From a virus: a stretch of DNA of 22,498 nucleotides. The notes below the pieces were generated by a model. The model worked only from the letters and a program-made list of their open reading frames with translations, was not told the DNA's origin and searched no databases. Made by a program: the position numbers and the translations under genes. The stretch spans positions 6 to 22,503 of IMG/VR virus record IMGVR_UViG_3300000117_000295; one strand, given 5' to 3'. The stretch's first letter is position 1, and every line of letters starts with the position of its first letter. Of this stretch, positions 1 to 7,018 are shown piece by piece.

Positions 1-100
1 CTTATAATTGCAAATGACAATTATGCGCCAGAAATGGCAATGGCTGCCTAGAAATAGGTAAGCATGGGCGGGTACTGCCTTGAAACAGAAGTGCCAACTT
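1..100 (+). ncRNA. ssrA: tmRNA (ssrA), 3' part of the coding piece, partial
   Basis: Bases 10-51 read as a tmRNA tag: resume codon GCA at 10-12, peptide ANDNYAPEMAMAA, stop TAG at 49-51. The ANDN start and small hydrophobic AA end are hallmarks of alphaproteobacterial SsrA tags, which free stalled ribosomes and mark the product for ClpXP/ClpAP. Only about 50 bases separate the tag stop from an intrinsic terminator. A one-piece tmRNA would need pseudoknots, a T-arm and CCA there, and these are absent. Known alphaproteobacterial tmRNA genes are circularly permuted with the tag near the 3' end, which fits. Short local helices are possible (GGCA/TGCC at 37-48; AGGTA/TGCCT around 56-80). The acceptor piece should lie upstream, outside the window. 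The alternative, a CDS tail ending at 51, is less likely given the tag match. Confidence 0.75.
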
Positions 101-123
101 AGCACCCTTCGAGGGTGCTTTTT
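101..123 (+). terminator. Intrinsic terminator after tmRNA
   Basis: A perfect 8-bp stem, AGCACCCT with AGGGTGCT around a TCG loop (101-119), runs straight into a T-run (119-123). This is a standard Rho-independent terminator and marks the 3' end of the tmRNA transcript. Confidence 0.88.
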
Positions 124-126
124 CAT

Positions 127-134
127 TATAAATA
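127..134 (+). promoter_or_regulatory. T4-type late promoter box
   Basis: An exact TATAAATA, the T4 late promoter consensus, lies directly after the tmRNA terminator and 23 bases before the ATG at 158. The short leader it would give contains the ribosome binding site GAGGAG. Confidence 0.65.
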
Positions 135-157
135 CTTCCAACAGAGGAGTTTCAATT

Positions 158-415
158 ATGGGCAAGAAAAGGTCAAGAGCAGGCCAAACATCAAAAGGTG
201 TAACACACCAAAATCCCAAGCGCATGGGTGCTAGAATACAAAAACAGTTGCGCACTGAATACAAAGGCAGCGTTGCCGAAGGTGCAAACAAGATGGCAGC
301 ACACAAAGCATTTAAACGTGTGATGCTTACTATTCCAAATCCAGATGGCAGTAATACACGGGAGCGGTTTATTCGTGTTCCTAGCACAGAAGTTTGGGGT
401 AGCGCAAAAAGATAA
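158..415 (+). CDS. Small basic protein of unknown function
   Basis: 85 aa, rich in Lys and Arg, especially in the first 40 residues (start MGKKRSRAGQTSKG). The ATG at 158 is chosen because GAGGAG sits 7-8 bases upstream; the frame is open further upstream, but that stretch crosses the tmRNA terminator. The basic N-terminus suggests nucleic-acid binding, and the C-terminal half (NPDGSNTRERFIRVPS) looks like a small beta-rich fold. No family is recognised. It is the first gene after the late box at 127 and lies 24 bases ahead of the nuclease gene, so the two are probably co-transcribed. Confidence 0.75.
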   Translation: MGKKRSRAGQTSKGVTHQNPKRMGARIQKQLRTEYKGSVAEGANKMAAHKAFKRVMLTIPNPDGSNTRERFIRVPSTEVWGSAKR

Positions 416-439
416 ATTGCAGTCGGAGGAGAGAACCAC

Positions 440-910
440 ATGCAACAGAATGAATATGACGTAACTGTCGTAAAAATAGTTGATGGCGACACAGTAGATG
501 TAGACATTGATTTGGGCTTTGGAGTAACACTCAAGGACGAACGTGTTCGTATCATGGGCATTGACACACCAGAATCACGCACAAGAGACAAAGTAGAAGA
601 TTTGTTTGGCGAAGCAGCCAAAGCACGTCTCAAAGACCTTATGAAAGATGGCGGAAAACTAATCACCACAGAAGACCGCAAAGGTGAGGACATGAAGGGC
701 AAGTTTGGAAGAATACTTGGAGATTTCCGAGTAGCAGATGGCCGAACTGTGACACAAATCCTCATCGAAGAAGGACATGCTGTGGCATACTTTGGTGGTA
801 GCAAAGAAGAAATCACTGCCAAACATTTAGTAAATCGAGCCAAACTATTGCGTGAAGGTGTTGTTTCACAAGAAGATTACGATCGAGAAGTTGGCAAACA
901 AAACGGTTGA
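440..910 (+). CDS. SNase-like (thermonuclease family) nuclease
   Basis: 156 aa, about the size of the catalytic domain of staphylococcal nuclease. Family motifs are in order: VDGDTV (14-19), RVRIMGIDTPES (35-46) and GKFGRILG (87-94). By family analogy the catalytic trio is R37, E45 and R91, with Asp ligands for Ca2+ at D17 and D42, so the active site looks intact. These enzymes cut DNA and RNA to 3'-phosphate products. There is no signal peptide, so it probably acts in the cytoplasm, for example on host nucleic acid. A strong GGAGGAG site at 425-431 supports the ATG at 440. The stop overlaps the -35 box of the next gene's promoter. Confidence 0.9.
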   Translation: MQQNEYDVTVVKIVDGDTVDVDIDLGFGVTLKDERVRIMGIDTPESRTRDKVEDLFGEAAKARLKDLMKDGGKLITTEDRKGEDMKGKFGRILGDFRVADGRTVTQILIEEGHAVAYFGGSKEEITAKHLVNRAKLLREGVVSQEDYDREVGKQNG

Positions 911-934
911 CAGACTCAGCAAGTGTTGTATACT
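907..934 (+). promoter_or_regulatory. Sigma70-type promoter for the SleB-like gene
   Basis: TTGACA (907-912), 16-base spacer, TATACT (929-934), close to the bacterial sigma70 consensus. The -35 box overlaps the stop codon of the nuclease gene. It gives the hydrolase gene a promoter the unmodified host polymerase could use. Confidence 0.7.
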
Positions 935-969
935 GTAAGCAGTTGTTAACAATTGTGGCAGGAATAAAA

Positions 970-1542
970 ATGCGCTATCTAAAACTAGTTGAATACTGTG
1001 GCCTTGCAGTTGTTGCTATGGCCATTAGCATGGGTGTTGGTTATGCAAATCAGCAAAAAGTAATTAGTGAACTCAGTCAAGAAGATCTCCAATGTATGGC
1101 TGTAAACATCTATCATGAAAGCAAAAACCAAAGCAAACTTGGAATGATTGCAGTTGCAAGAGTTGTTGTGAACCGTGTGCGTGACAGACGTTATCCAGAT
1201 ACTGTGTGTGGTGTAATTTACGAAGGTCCTGTAACAGAAAGTTGGAAAACACGACAAGATCCAAACTTAGTCGATGACGAACGCATCTATTATCCGCGGC
1301 GCGATCGTTGTCAGTTCAGTTGGTATTGTGATGGCAAAAGTGATGACATCATCAGCAAAAAGAACAACATTGCTTGGCGACTGGCCCAAGACGTTGCAAT
1401 TGAAGTGTTGGCGTTTGATAAGTACAATGGCATTGTAGAAGGTGCCACTCATTATCATGCAGACTATGTTGACCCTGCATGGAATAAAACCATCACACTT
1501 GTTACCAAAGTTGATGACCACATCTTTTATCGCTGGGACTGA
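970..1542 (+). CDS. SleB/CwlJ-type cell wall hydrolase
   Basis: 190 aa. Residues 1-22 form a membrane anchor or uncleaved signal (hydrophobic CGLAVVAMAISMGVGYA). The rest matches the Hydrolase_2 (SleB/CwlJ) family: CMAVNIYHES with the presumed catalytic Glu, GMIAVARVVVNRV, and the CQFSWYCDG block. These enzymes cleave glycan strands in peptidoglycan. With an N-terminal export signal it could act in the periplasm as a phage lysin or wall-remodelling enzyme. The ATG at 970 is chosen for the AGGA six bases upstream; an upstream TTG at 907 lies inside the promoter. The stop overlaps the next start (TGATG). Confidence 0.87.
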   Translation: MRYLKLVEYCGLAVVAMAISMGVGYANQQKVISELSQEDLQCMAVNIYHESKNQSKLGMIAVARVVVNRVRDRRYPDTVCGVIYEGPVTESWKTRQDPNLVDDERIYYPRRDRCQFSWYCDGKSDDIISKKNNIAWRLAQDVAIEVLAFDKYNGIVEGATHYHADYVDPAWNKTITLVTKVDDHIFYRWD

Positions 1543-2300
1543 TGTTTAACACAGCAAACATACAACAAGCAAAAAAACAATTCCAAGAACAACGCTATTG
1601 TTATGTGGATGACATACTAGAAGAACGTTACATACGAGAATTGTATCGTAGTGTGCGTACACTTGACTATGGCTATTGGGGTTGTGTAGGACACAGTCAT
1701 CAAAAAATATCACAGGCAAAGATGGCAGGACTAGACCATGATGCTATACGTGACGAATACAAAGAGGAAGCCAGCAAACAGTTTGGGTATTGGCACAGAG
1801 CCAAATGGATACACACACCACAAGACTGTGTGTTTCCCTTGAAGTATCCACTGAGCACAGAGTTTACTCGAGTGGTGTGTGAGGATTACAGTCTGGGCAA
1901 GCCTGATGTAACATTCCATGATGTTGTGAGTGAAATAACAGGATTCACAAACATGGTAACCAAACAGCCCAGTTACAGTTATTATGGCTATGACAACTGG
2001 CTTAACCCACATCATGATCCTGCACGTTGGTGTGCGTATATCTTTTACTTCAACCCTGATTGGAAAGCACATTGGGGTGGACAGTTGTGTATAATGAATA
2101 AAGATGAAACCACAATTCGTGACAGCATTGAGCCTTTTGGCAACAGACTCACAATCATGGATGTCAGTGAGACAGTGGGCAAGCGAGCAAACAAACACTT
2201 TATCTCGCCTGTTAGTTACATTGCTCCATACCCTCGCTACAGCCTAGCGGGCTGGTTTAGTCAAAAAGACACTGACGGTCCTAGTCCAGTACAGCAATAA
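1542..2300 (+). CDS. 2OG-Fe(II) oxygenase
   Basis: 252 aa. The iron facial triad is visible: H157 and D159 in the HHDP motif, the distal H219 in NKHFISPV, and R232 in RYSLAGWF for the 2-oxoglutarate carboxylate. The GGQLCI stretch between them is typical of the double-stranded beta-helix of prolyl-4-hydroxylase-like oxygenases. Such enzymes hydroxylate proteins, nucleic acids or small molecules and are common in marine T4-like phages; the substrate cannot be told from sequence. It starts by TGATG overlap with the hydrolase gene, implying translational coupling. Confidence 0.87.
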   Translation: MFNTANIQQAKKQFQEQRYCYVDDILEERYIRELYRSVRTLDYGYWGCVGHSHQKISQAKMAGLDHDAIRDEYKEEASKQFGYWHRAKWIHTPQDCVFPLKYPLSTEFTRVVCEDYSLGKPDVTFHDVVSEITGFTNMVTKQPSYSYYGYDNWLNPHHDPARWCAYIFYFNPDWKAHWGGQLCIMNKDETTIRDSIEPFGNRLTIMDVSETVGKRANKHFISPVSYIAPYPRYSLAGWFSQKDTDGPSPVQQ

Positions 2301-2303
2301 ATA
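2296..2303 (+). promoter_or_regulatory. Late-type box, leaderless start
   Basis: AATAAATA, one base from the T4 late consensus, overlaps the oxygenase stop and ends 4 bases before the ATG at 2308. There is no ribosome binding site, so transcription would begin at or next to the start codon. Confidence 0.45.
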
Positions 2304-2307
2304 TATT

Positions 2308-3006
2308 ATGCTAATAAGAGAACTTACAGAAGCAAGAGTCACACCAGATGTTGAATTTATGGATCAGGTAGAACGTATACTTGATCTCAGCATTGAGGAG
2401 TATGGAAAATATCTTGACGCCAACAATGATGTAGACGACATCTTTGAACTAGAAGAAATTCTCAATGGCAACAACGACAATGACTTGCCTATAGAATTCA
2501 TTGCCAGTGCCAAGGAAAGACAAGATCCAAATGAATGGATCAGTGCAATGGCAGGCATTGACAAAAAAGGTCCGTTTATGGAAGTGTATCTGTTTTCTAA
2601 AAACTTAGAAGGCCGTTATGGTCCCAAGACATTCAAGCAGATTGTGATGCGCATGTTGGCACATGAAACCATACACTGGAATCAGTATAGAAAAATTGGA
2701 CTTGACAAAGTAGACAAAATCAAAAGCGGACACCAAAAAGGTCAAGAAAAAATGGCCAAGACTGGTGATCCAATGGACTGGATGAGAGACTATCTGGCTG
2801 ATCCACATGAACTTATGGCATATGCCAGTGACCTTGCCAGCGAGATCAAAGATCTAGACAATCCAGAGCAGGTGTTGCGCAATCCAGAAGCACACAAAGC
2901 AGACTTGCCTAGTTATCAACGCTACCGTCAGGTGTTTGAACCAAATTCAAAAGAGATGCGTCAACTGCTCAAATACACAGCAGATTATTATTCTAATAGC
3001 ATATAA
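2308..3006 (+). CDS. HExxH metalloprotease-like phage protein
   Basis: 232 aa. HETIH at 119-123, inside RMLAHETIHWNQYRK, is a zinc-protease HExxH helix. A candidate third ligand is E168 in PHELMAYASDLA, on a helix about 45 residues later, as in gluzincin-type enzymes. The N-terminus (MLIRELTEA) is acidic and helical, and there is no signal peptide, so the protein is likely cytoplasmic or virion-bound. The substrate is unknown; head or tail protein processing is one possibility, but nothing nearby proves it. A late-type box with only a 4-base gap precedes the ATG, and there is no ribosome binding site. Confidence 0.7.
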   Translation: MLIRELTEARVTPDVEFMDQVERILDLSIEEYGKYLDANNDVDDIFELEEILNGNNDNDLPIEFIASAKERQDPNEWISAMAGIDKKGPFMEVYLFSKNLEGRYGPKTFKQIVMRMLAHETIHWNQYRKIGLDKVDKIKSGHQKGQEKMAKTGDPMDWMRDYLADPHELMAYASDLASEIKDLDNPEQVLRNPEAHKADLPSYQRYRQVFEPNSKEMRQLLKYTADYYSNSI

Positions 3007-3075
3007 CTTAAAAAAATACCACTTCACAAGGTATCTTACACCAAATGTGCTGTTTTAATGGCACAGATTCCATGC

Positions 3076-3135
3076 TTTAAATAACACACGGTCCAAAACA
3101 AAAGGACTGTACAGCCGGCTTTCTTACAAAGAAAG
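3076..3135 (+). promoter_or_regulatory. Late-like box and structured leader with RBS hairpin
   Basis: TTTAAATA at 3076-3083 is one base from the late consensus. The leader that follows holds GTCC/GGAC arms around 3091-3106 and a perfect hairpin, CTTTCTT-ACA-AAGAAAG (3119-3135). The 3' arm of that hairpin overlaps the ribosome binding site (AAAGGA, 3132-3137) of the gene at 3146, so folding could limit its translation. Upstream, ATACC/GGTAT (3016-3034) and TGTGC/GCACA arms can also pair. The promoter role is tentative. Confidence 0.4.
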
Positions 3136-3145
3136 GAACTATAAA

Positions 3146-3379
3146 ATGGATATAGTTAAACAAATAAAAGGTTGGGCCGCAGGCCTTACTGATCTTGGTG
3201 TAGCACTTATTGCTTTAGGTGTTGTTGTTGAGGTCCTATTTAATGGGCAGGGCATTCCGTTCTGGCCAAACATTTCAGTGATTGGCAATATACAAGGTAT
3301 CATTGCTGGATTCAGTGAACAGGGTTTGATCGGCCTTGTTGCTATTTGGGTGTTATATCACATTTTCAATAAAAAATAA
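3146..3379 (+). CDS. Small two-TM membrane protein, holin candidate
   Basis: 77 aa with two hydrophobic segments (about 14-32, rich in Val, Leu and Ala, and 56-74), a short polar N-terminus, a loop containing GQGIPFWPNIS, and a basic tail FNKK. Size and topology fit a class II holin, but many small phage membrane proteins look alike and no family is recognised. The ATG is supported by AAAGGA 8 bases upstream, within a hairpin that may restrain translation. It is a single-gene unit closed by a strong terminator at 3411. Confidence 0.7.
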   Translation: MDIVKQIKGWAAGLTDLGVALIALGVVVEVLFNGQGIPFWPNISVIGNIQGIIAGFSEQGLIGLVAIWVLYHIFNKK

Positions 3380-3410
3380 TCTAAAGATAGATAATAATAA
3401 CAATCAACTT

Positions 3411-3448
3411 GTGCAGGGTTTGGTCGCGACCAGCCTTGCACTTTTTTT
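3411..3448 (+). terminator. Intrinsic terminator
   Basis: GTGCA (3411-3415) pairs with TGCAC (3437-3441), with an inner palindrome TGGTCGCGACCA, followed by seven Ts (3442-3448). It closes the unit that includes the small membrane protein gene. Confidence 0.85.
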
Positions 3449-3470
3449 GACAATGTGTTCTCAAAATAGG

Positions 3471-3498
3471 TTGACAACATGTACACTTGTGCTATTGT
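3471..3498 (+). promoter_or_regulatory. Sigma70-type promoter
   Basis: TTGACA (3471-3476), 16-base spacer, TATTGT (3493-3498), directly after the terminator. It would drive the 85-aa gene at 3531 from a leader of about 27 bases that contains GAGGAG. Confidence 0.6.
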
Positions 3499-3530
3499 AG
3501 TTATGTAGGTTGTTTTTGAGGAGAGACCAA

Positions 3531-3788
3531 ATGCGTAGATTAAATGATTTTGTTGAAGAGTACAATGCTTATTACGGTATTTTCAATGGCACGTTGGATT
3601 TGAAAAATGCCAAGGATAGACAAGAAATTGCTGATCAGATTGACTGTCAGTTAAGTCCTGAAAATCTACACTGCGATGGTGAGATTAGTAATACAGAAGC
3701 AATGCGTAAACTCCGCAGATTGAACTTGGTTGCTAAAGAATTGCTTGCACTAGATCCTACAGTAACTTTTTATGAATATAGTGCATAA
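3531..3788 (+). CDS. Hypothetical protein, 85 aa
   Basis: Acidic, mostly helical, with no signal peptide or membrane segment. The ATG at 3531 is chosen because GAGGAG lies 8-9 bases upstream; an in-frame TTG at 3510 would bury that site. It has its own sigma70-type promoter upstream, and another begins just after its stop, so it is probably an early single-gene unit. Small early genes of this kind in T4-like phages often modify host functions, but nothing in this sequence identifies a target. Confidence 0.7.
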   Translation: MRRLNDFVEEYNAYYGIFNGTLDLKNAKDRQEIADQIDCQLSPENLHCDGEISNTEAMRKLRRLNLVAKELLALDPTVTFYEYSA

Positions 3789-3793
3789 AAAGG

Positions 3794-3821
3794 TTGACAA
3801 AACAGATAAGTATCTTATACT
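3794..3821 (+). promoter_or_regulatory. Sigma70-type promoter
   Basis: TTGACA (3794-3799), 16-base spacer, TATACT (3816-3821). The leader of roughly 28 bases contains AGGAGA ahead of the ATG at 3856. Confidence 0.68.
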
Positions 3822-3855
3822 ATACATAGTTAAACAGTTTCAATAGGAGATAGAA

Positions 3856-4389
3856 ATGAAACGTTCAATGATTACTGCTACTGCAATTGGTGTTGCACTT
3901 GTTGCTTTTAATGTTACTAATGCTATTGCAGAACAGTACAATGTCACTGGTGTTGTAAAAAGTGTGAATCCTGTGTTCCAAACAGTGTCACAGCAGATTC
4001 CTACACAGTCTTGTAACACTGTAGATGTTCCAGTTTATGGCAACAGTGGCTCACAAGGTTCTAGTGTTTTTGGGTTGGACTTAGAAGGTGCAATCATTGG
4101 CGGCGTAATTGGTAACAATGTTACTAAAAATGTAGACAACGGCGGTGCTGTTGGTGCATTATTGGGTGGCATGATTGGTTCTGATCGTAAGCGCAACAAT
4201 CAACAGATTGTAGGCTATCGCCAAGAACAGCGTTGTTCAACCAGTTACACCACTCAACAACAGCAAGTGTTCTCACACAATGATATTGTTGTTGATGTTG
4301 AAGGTCTGACAGTGAGTGCAAGGACTGCACGACAGGATGTGCAAGTTGGTTCAAGCATTCCTGTTACAATGACACTACAAGTTCAGTAA
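3856..4389 (+). CDS. Exported glycine-zipper protein, 17-kDa-antigen-like
   Basis: 177 aa. Residues 1-25 are a signal peptide (MKRSMITATAIGVALVAF, cleavage near AIA). The centre (about 78-110) is a glycine-zipper pair: GAIIGGVIGNNV, then GGAVGALLGGMIGSD. This is typical of the Rickettsia 17-kDa surface antigen / glycine-zipper 2TM family of envelope proteins. The mature part has two Cys (53 and 127 by count) that could pair in the periplasm. Such proteins are normally bacterial outer-envelope components, so this is an unusual phage gene, possibly host-derived. It has its own sigma70-type promoter and AGGAGA. The family call is by architecture. Confidence 0.72.
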   Translation: MKRSMITATAIGVALVAFNVTNAIAEQYNVTGVVKSVNPVFQTVSQQIPTQSCNTVDVPVYGNSGSQGSSVFGLDLEGAIIGGVIGNNVTKNVDNGGAVGALLGGMIGSDRKRNNQQIVGYRQEQRCSTSYTTQQQQVFSHNDIVVDVEGLTVSARTARQDVQVGSSIPVTMTLQVQ

Positions 4390-4404
4390 AGCCAACATGC
4401 ATAG

Positions 4405-4412
4405 CATAAATA
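4405..4412 (+). promoter_or_regulatory. Late-type box, leaderless start
   Basis: CATAAATA ends 4 bases before the ATG at 4417, the same geometry as at 2296 and 16384. The stretch ATAAATATRTTATG is shared with the 2296 site. There is no ribosome binding site. Confidence 0.5.
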
Positions 4413-4416
4413 TGTT

Positions 4417-4743
4417 ATGCACGGTAAAGAACTTTTACAAAATCTGAAACAGTTTTTAGCCCAAATCCAAAGTGAGGATAAGGGCTATTCTGCTGATGAA
4501 AATCATTTCAAGCAGATACAAGACCTGCACAGCGATGACTGTGGCTGTGGTTGCGCAGGACTAGAATATAGTAACACTCCAGAAGAAAAGTATGCTGACA
4601 TTGACGCAGTCACTGATCATGCAGGTGGGGGTGTGAATGGGCCAAAACATCCAGCGGATCTCCGCGCGAGTCAAAGTCACAGTTTATACAATACACTAGC
4701 ACAATTGGAGTACGAGCATGGCAAACATAGCAATAACATATAA
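4417..4743 (+). CDS. Hypothetical protein with Cys cluster, 108 aa
   Basis: An N-terminal amphipathic helix (KELLQNLKQFLAQIQ) is followed by the Cys-rich patch DDCGCGC (about 41-47) and a Gly/His-containing tail. The closely spaced Cys residues could bind a metal. No family is recognised. Expression probably starts from the late-type box four bases upstream without a leader. The 3' end overlaps the next gene by 26 bases, suggesting coupled translation. Confidence 0.65.
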   Translation: MHGKELLQNLKQFLAQIQSEDKGYSADENHFKQIQDLHSDDCGCGCAGLEYSNTPEEKYADIDAVTDHAGGGVNGPKHPADLRASQSHSLYNTLAQLEYEHGKHSNNI

Positions 4744-5173
4744 AGGTCTTACAGGACTGCACAACGCACTAACCATTGACAATGGCCAAACTTTTGCTCA
4801 ATTGCGCACTGCTATCATAAGTGACGAAACACTTGCAAGTGCATACTATGGCAGAGTGAGTATCACAAAAGATGGTGTGTTTTATGATAGCACAGCCAAC
4901 GCCAGTGTAACACTGGCAACTGCTGGTGTAATAGCAGGTGATATCGTCAATGTTGCAAGTGCTCGTCCACAAGCAACCAAGCAAGTACAACAAGAAATGG
5001 TTCTAAATATTGCTAAACTAAAACGGGCAGCCGGAGGTGACACAAGCAAGCCTTACTATCGTGCAAGAAGCACTTATGATGTGACAAAATTACCTACTCG
5101 TTATGTTAATGATACAGTCACAGACAACACAGGCGATGGTGGCAACCTCACTGCGGGTCGTCCTTGGTCTTAA
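4718..5173 (+). CDS. Hypothetical protein, likely small beta domain, 151 aa
   Basis: Residues 1-82 alternate short beta-like stretches and turns (ITYKGLTGLHNAL, RVSITKDGVFYD, GVIAGDIVNV), resembling a ubiquitin-like or small beta-grasp domain. A basic helix follows (KLKRAAGG), then a tail with YDVTKLPTRYV and a final GRPWS. This arrangement is reminiscent of conserved small proteins in marine myoviruses, possibly virion-associated, but no named family can be given. GGAG 8 bases upstream supports the ATG inside the preceding gene. The stop is followed at once by a strong promoter. Confidence 0.68.
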   Translation: MANIAITYKGLTGLHNALTIDNGQTFAQLRTAIISDETLASAYYGRVSITKDGVFYDSTANASVTLATAGVIAGDIVNVASARPQATKQVQQEMVLNIAKLKRAAGGDTSKPYYRARSTYDVTKLPTRYVNDTVTDNTGDGGNLTAGRPWS

Positions 5174-5176
5174 ATA

Positions 5177-5205
5177 TTGACGTTGGACTAGTAAGGTAGT
5201 ATAAT
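5177..5205 (+). promoter_or_regulatory. Sigma70 promoter with leaderless geometry
   Basis: TTGACG (5177-5182), exactly 17 bases, then a perfect TATAAT (5200-5205). The ATG at 5212 is 6 bases after the -10 box, the usual transcription start distance, and there is no ribosome binding site. A leaderless mRNA is predicted. Confidence 0.75.
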
Positions 5206-5211
5206 ATACAC

Positions 5212-6990
5212 ATGTTTTTAGGATTACTCACACTACTAGTTGCAATCAGTATCAGCGTTATTGCTGCATATTACAGTATACTTGGACTGACAGCAATTTT
5301 TGCTGCAGCATTTTTGCCTATTGTATTGATGGGCAGTGTGCTAGAAGTAGGCAAGATACTTGCCACAGTGTGGTTACACATACACTGGAAACGTGCGCCA
5401 TTTATAATCAAAGGCTACTTGACAAGTGCAGTGATTGTACTGATGTTTATCACAAGCATGGGCGTGTTTGGTTTCTTATCCAAGTCGCACATTGAACAAA
5501 GCAGTGTGGGTACAGAACAGATTGCACAAGCAGAAGTTATTGATCAAAAGATTGCCAGAGCGCAAGCAAAACAAGCACGTTGGTCAGAAGAAATTGATAG
5601 ACTACAAGCAGGTGAAACAAGTGGCAGAGTTGATGCACTAATTGAACGTGAGCGTGAGCGTATCAAGGATGCAAGAGCAAGTTTAGCACCGCAAATAAAA
5701 GCAGAGAATGATAAGATTCCTGGACTGCGTGAACAAGCAGAACGTGAAGTAGCACAGCAAAACAAACGTTTGAGTGATGCACAAAGTCGTAGTGCAGAGG
5801 CTATTAAAGTTGCACAACAAGAACTTGACAGACTGGATGCAGATGTACTTGCTTACACCAAACAAGGTCAAGCAAGAACAGGAGCATTTGGCGGCACAAC
5901 AGACATGGTTGCCAAAGGAAATGAACTACGCAAGAAACAACAACGTGAACGCAGTAAACTACAAGGTGATATAGACAAAGCAAAGAGTGCAGAAGTCAGT
6001 GTTGCCAGTGCAGTGCAACGTGAAATAACAAAAATAAACAATCGCCTTGCAGAGCAAATAAAAGAAGTAGAAGCTCGTATTGCAGACATACGCAAAACCG
6101 TTGGGCCTACTATTGCAAGTGCAAATGAAAATATTGCAAAGTATACCACACAAGCAGGAAGTTCAAACAAGGACATTGATGCTCGCATTGATGAACTTGA
6201 GAACCAGATTGATGCACTACAGCCAACTATAGATACATTGCGTGAAGATAAGTTTGTATTTGAAAAAAATTATAGACAGTTTGAAGCAGAAGTTGGCCCT
6301 GTAAAATACATAGCAGAACTTATATATGGTGAAGCAGATCGCAGTCAACTAGAAGAAGCAGTGCGTTGGGTAATCATTATCATTGTTGCAGTGTTTGATC
6401 CGCTTGCTATTTGTTTGGTGCTTGCAGGTGTGATGAGTATAAGTTGGTGGCGCCAAGAGCGTGGACTTAATAAACCTAAACAAAAGATAGTAAGAGCTAC
6501 TGATCCAAGAATAGAGGAACTAGAAATGGAACTTAAAAAACACAATGATGTATTGGCTGAGATTGAAAAACTGTTAGACGGCAATCTTGCTAATGTAGAT
6601 CCTGCAAAACATGCAGAACTAGTTGAAGAACGTGATTCATTATTAGAAACAATAGCAACTCTTGAAGCACAAATTGCAACACTCAAAGCAGACAGTGATG
6701 TACTAGTGGATAAAGTTGTTGAAACTGAAGCAGAACGTGATACTTACAAAAAGCAACTGGATGAGATAGCCGCAGGTGCAGAAGCATTGGGTGCTAGAGA
6801 AGAAGAATTACTTAAAAAGATTGCTGAACAAGAAGCAGAGATTGAACGCCGTGATGCAGTGGTTATTAAAATGGCAGAAAAATATCAACTGGTTGAAAAA
6901 GATGAGTTTGCTGAAGGACTTGAGGCACAAGCACAACAACAAGATGATACACTTGCATTTATGCAACCAAAAAAGGACAACGAGTCCTAA
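5212..6990 (+). CDS. Large membrane coiled-coil protein, 592 aa (zero-frame product)
   Basis: Three hydrophobic segments near the N-terminus (about 2-20, 22-45, 68-90), a long charged coiled coil (about 95-375, rich in Gln, Ala, Glu and Lys), a fourth membrane segment (384-413, with AVFDPLAICLVLAGVM), then a second coiled coil (about 425-570). This resembles membrane-anchored coiled-coil scaffolds; no function is recognised. Transcription probably starts at the ATG from the promoter at 5177. The gene ends in a cassette (A AAA AAG plus stem-loop) that predicts a share of ribosomes shift to -1 and make a 691-residue form. No close homologue is known to me. Confidence 0.85.
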   Translation: MFLGLLTLLVAISISVIAAYYSILGLTAIFAAAFLPIVLMGSVLEVGKILATVWLHIHWKRAPFIIKGYLTSAVIVLMFITSMGVFGFLSKSHIEQSSVGTEQIAQAEVIDQKIARAQAKQARWSEEIDRLQAGETSGRVDALIERERERIKDARASLAPQIKAENDKIPGLREQAEREVAQQNKRLSDAQSRSAEAIKVAQQELDRLDADVLAYTKQGQARTGAFGGTTDMVAKGNELRKKQQRERSKLQGDIDKAKSAEVSVASAVQREITKINNRLAEQIKEVEARIADIRKTVGPTIASANENIAKYTTQAGSSNKDIDARIDELENQIDALQPTIDTLREDKFVFEKNYRQFEAEVGPVKYIAELIYGEADRSQLEEAVRWVIIIIVAVFDPLAICLVLAGVMSISWWRQERGLNKPKQKIVRATDPRIEELEMELKKHNDVLAEIEKLLDGNLANVDPAKHAELVEERDSLLETIATLEAQIATLKADSDVLVDKVVETEAERDTYKKQLDEIAAGAEALGAREEELLKKIAEQEAEIERRDAVVIKMAEKYQLVEKDEFAEGLEAQAQQQDDTLAFMQPKKDNES

Positions 6991-7018
6991 CTCCTAATAC
7001 GGCTGTTGTTGAGGACTC
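6969..7018 (+). other. Predicted programmed -1 ribosomal frameshift site
   Basis: The heptamer A AAA AAG (6969-6975) is in the correct phase of the 592-aa gene (CCA AAA AAG) and is the slippery sequence used by E. coli dnaX. After a 6-base spacer, GAGTCC (6982-6987) pairs with GGACTC (7013-7018). The stem extends through TAAC (6988-6991) with GTT-A, skipping one bulged G at 7011, to 10 bp. The zero-frame stop TAA (6988-6990) lies inside this stem. The -1 frame stays open from there to 7286. Confidence 0.75.

Noticed and set aside
1-51. C-terminal end of a protein-coding gene (LIIANDNYAPEMAMAA then stop)
   Set aside because: The peptide from GCA at 10 is a textbook alphaproteobacterial SsrA tag and a terminator follows at once; the upstream codons need not be coding.
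907-970. N-terminal extension of the SleB-like protein from TTG 907
   Set aside because: This segment carries the TTGACA/TATACT promoter and the AGGA site of the ATG at 970.
1731-2198. Minus-strand open frame of 155 codons
   Set aside because: Fully covered by the oxygenase gene, whose iron and 2OG ligands are intact; no ribosome site and no recognisable protein.
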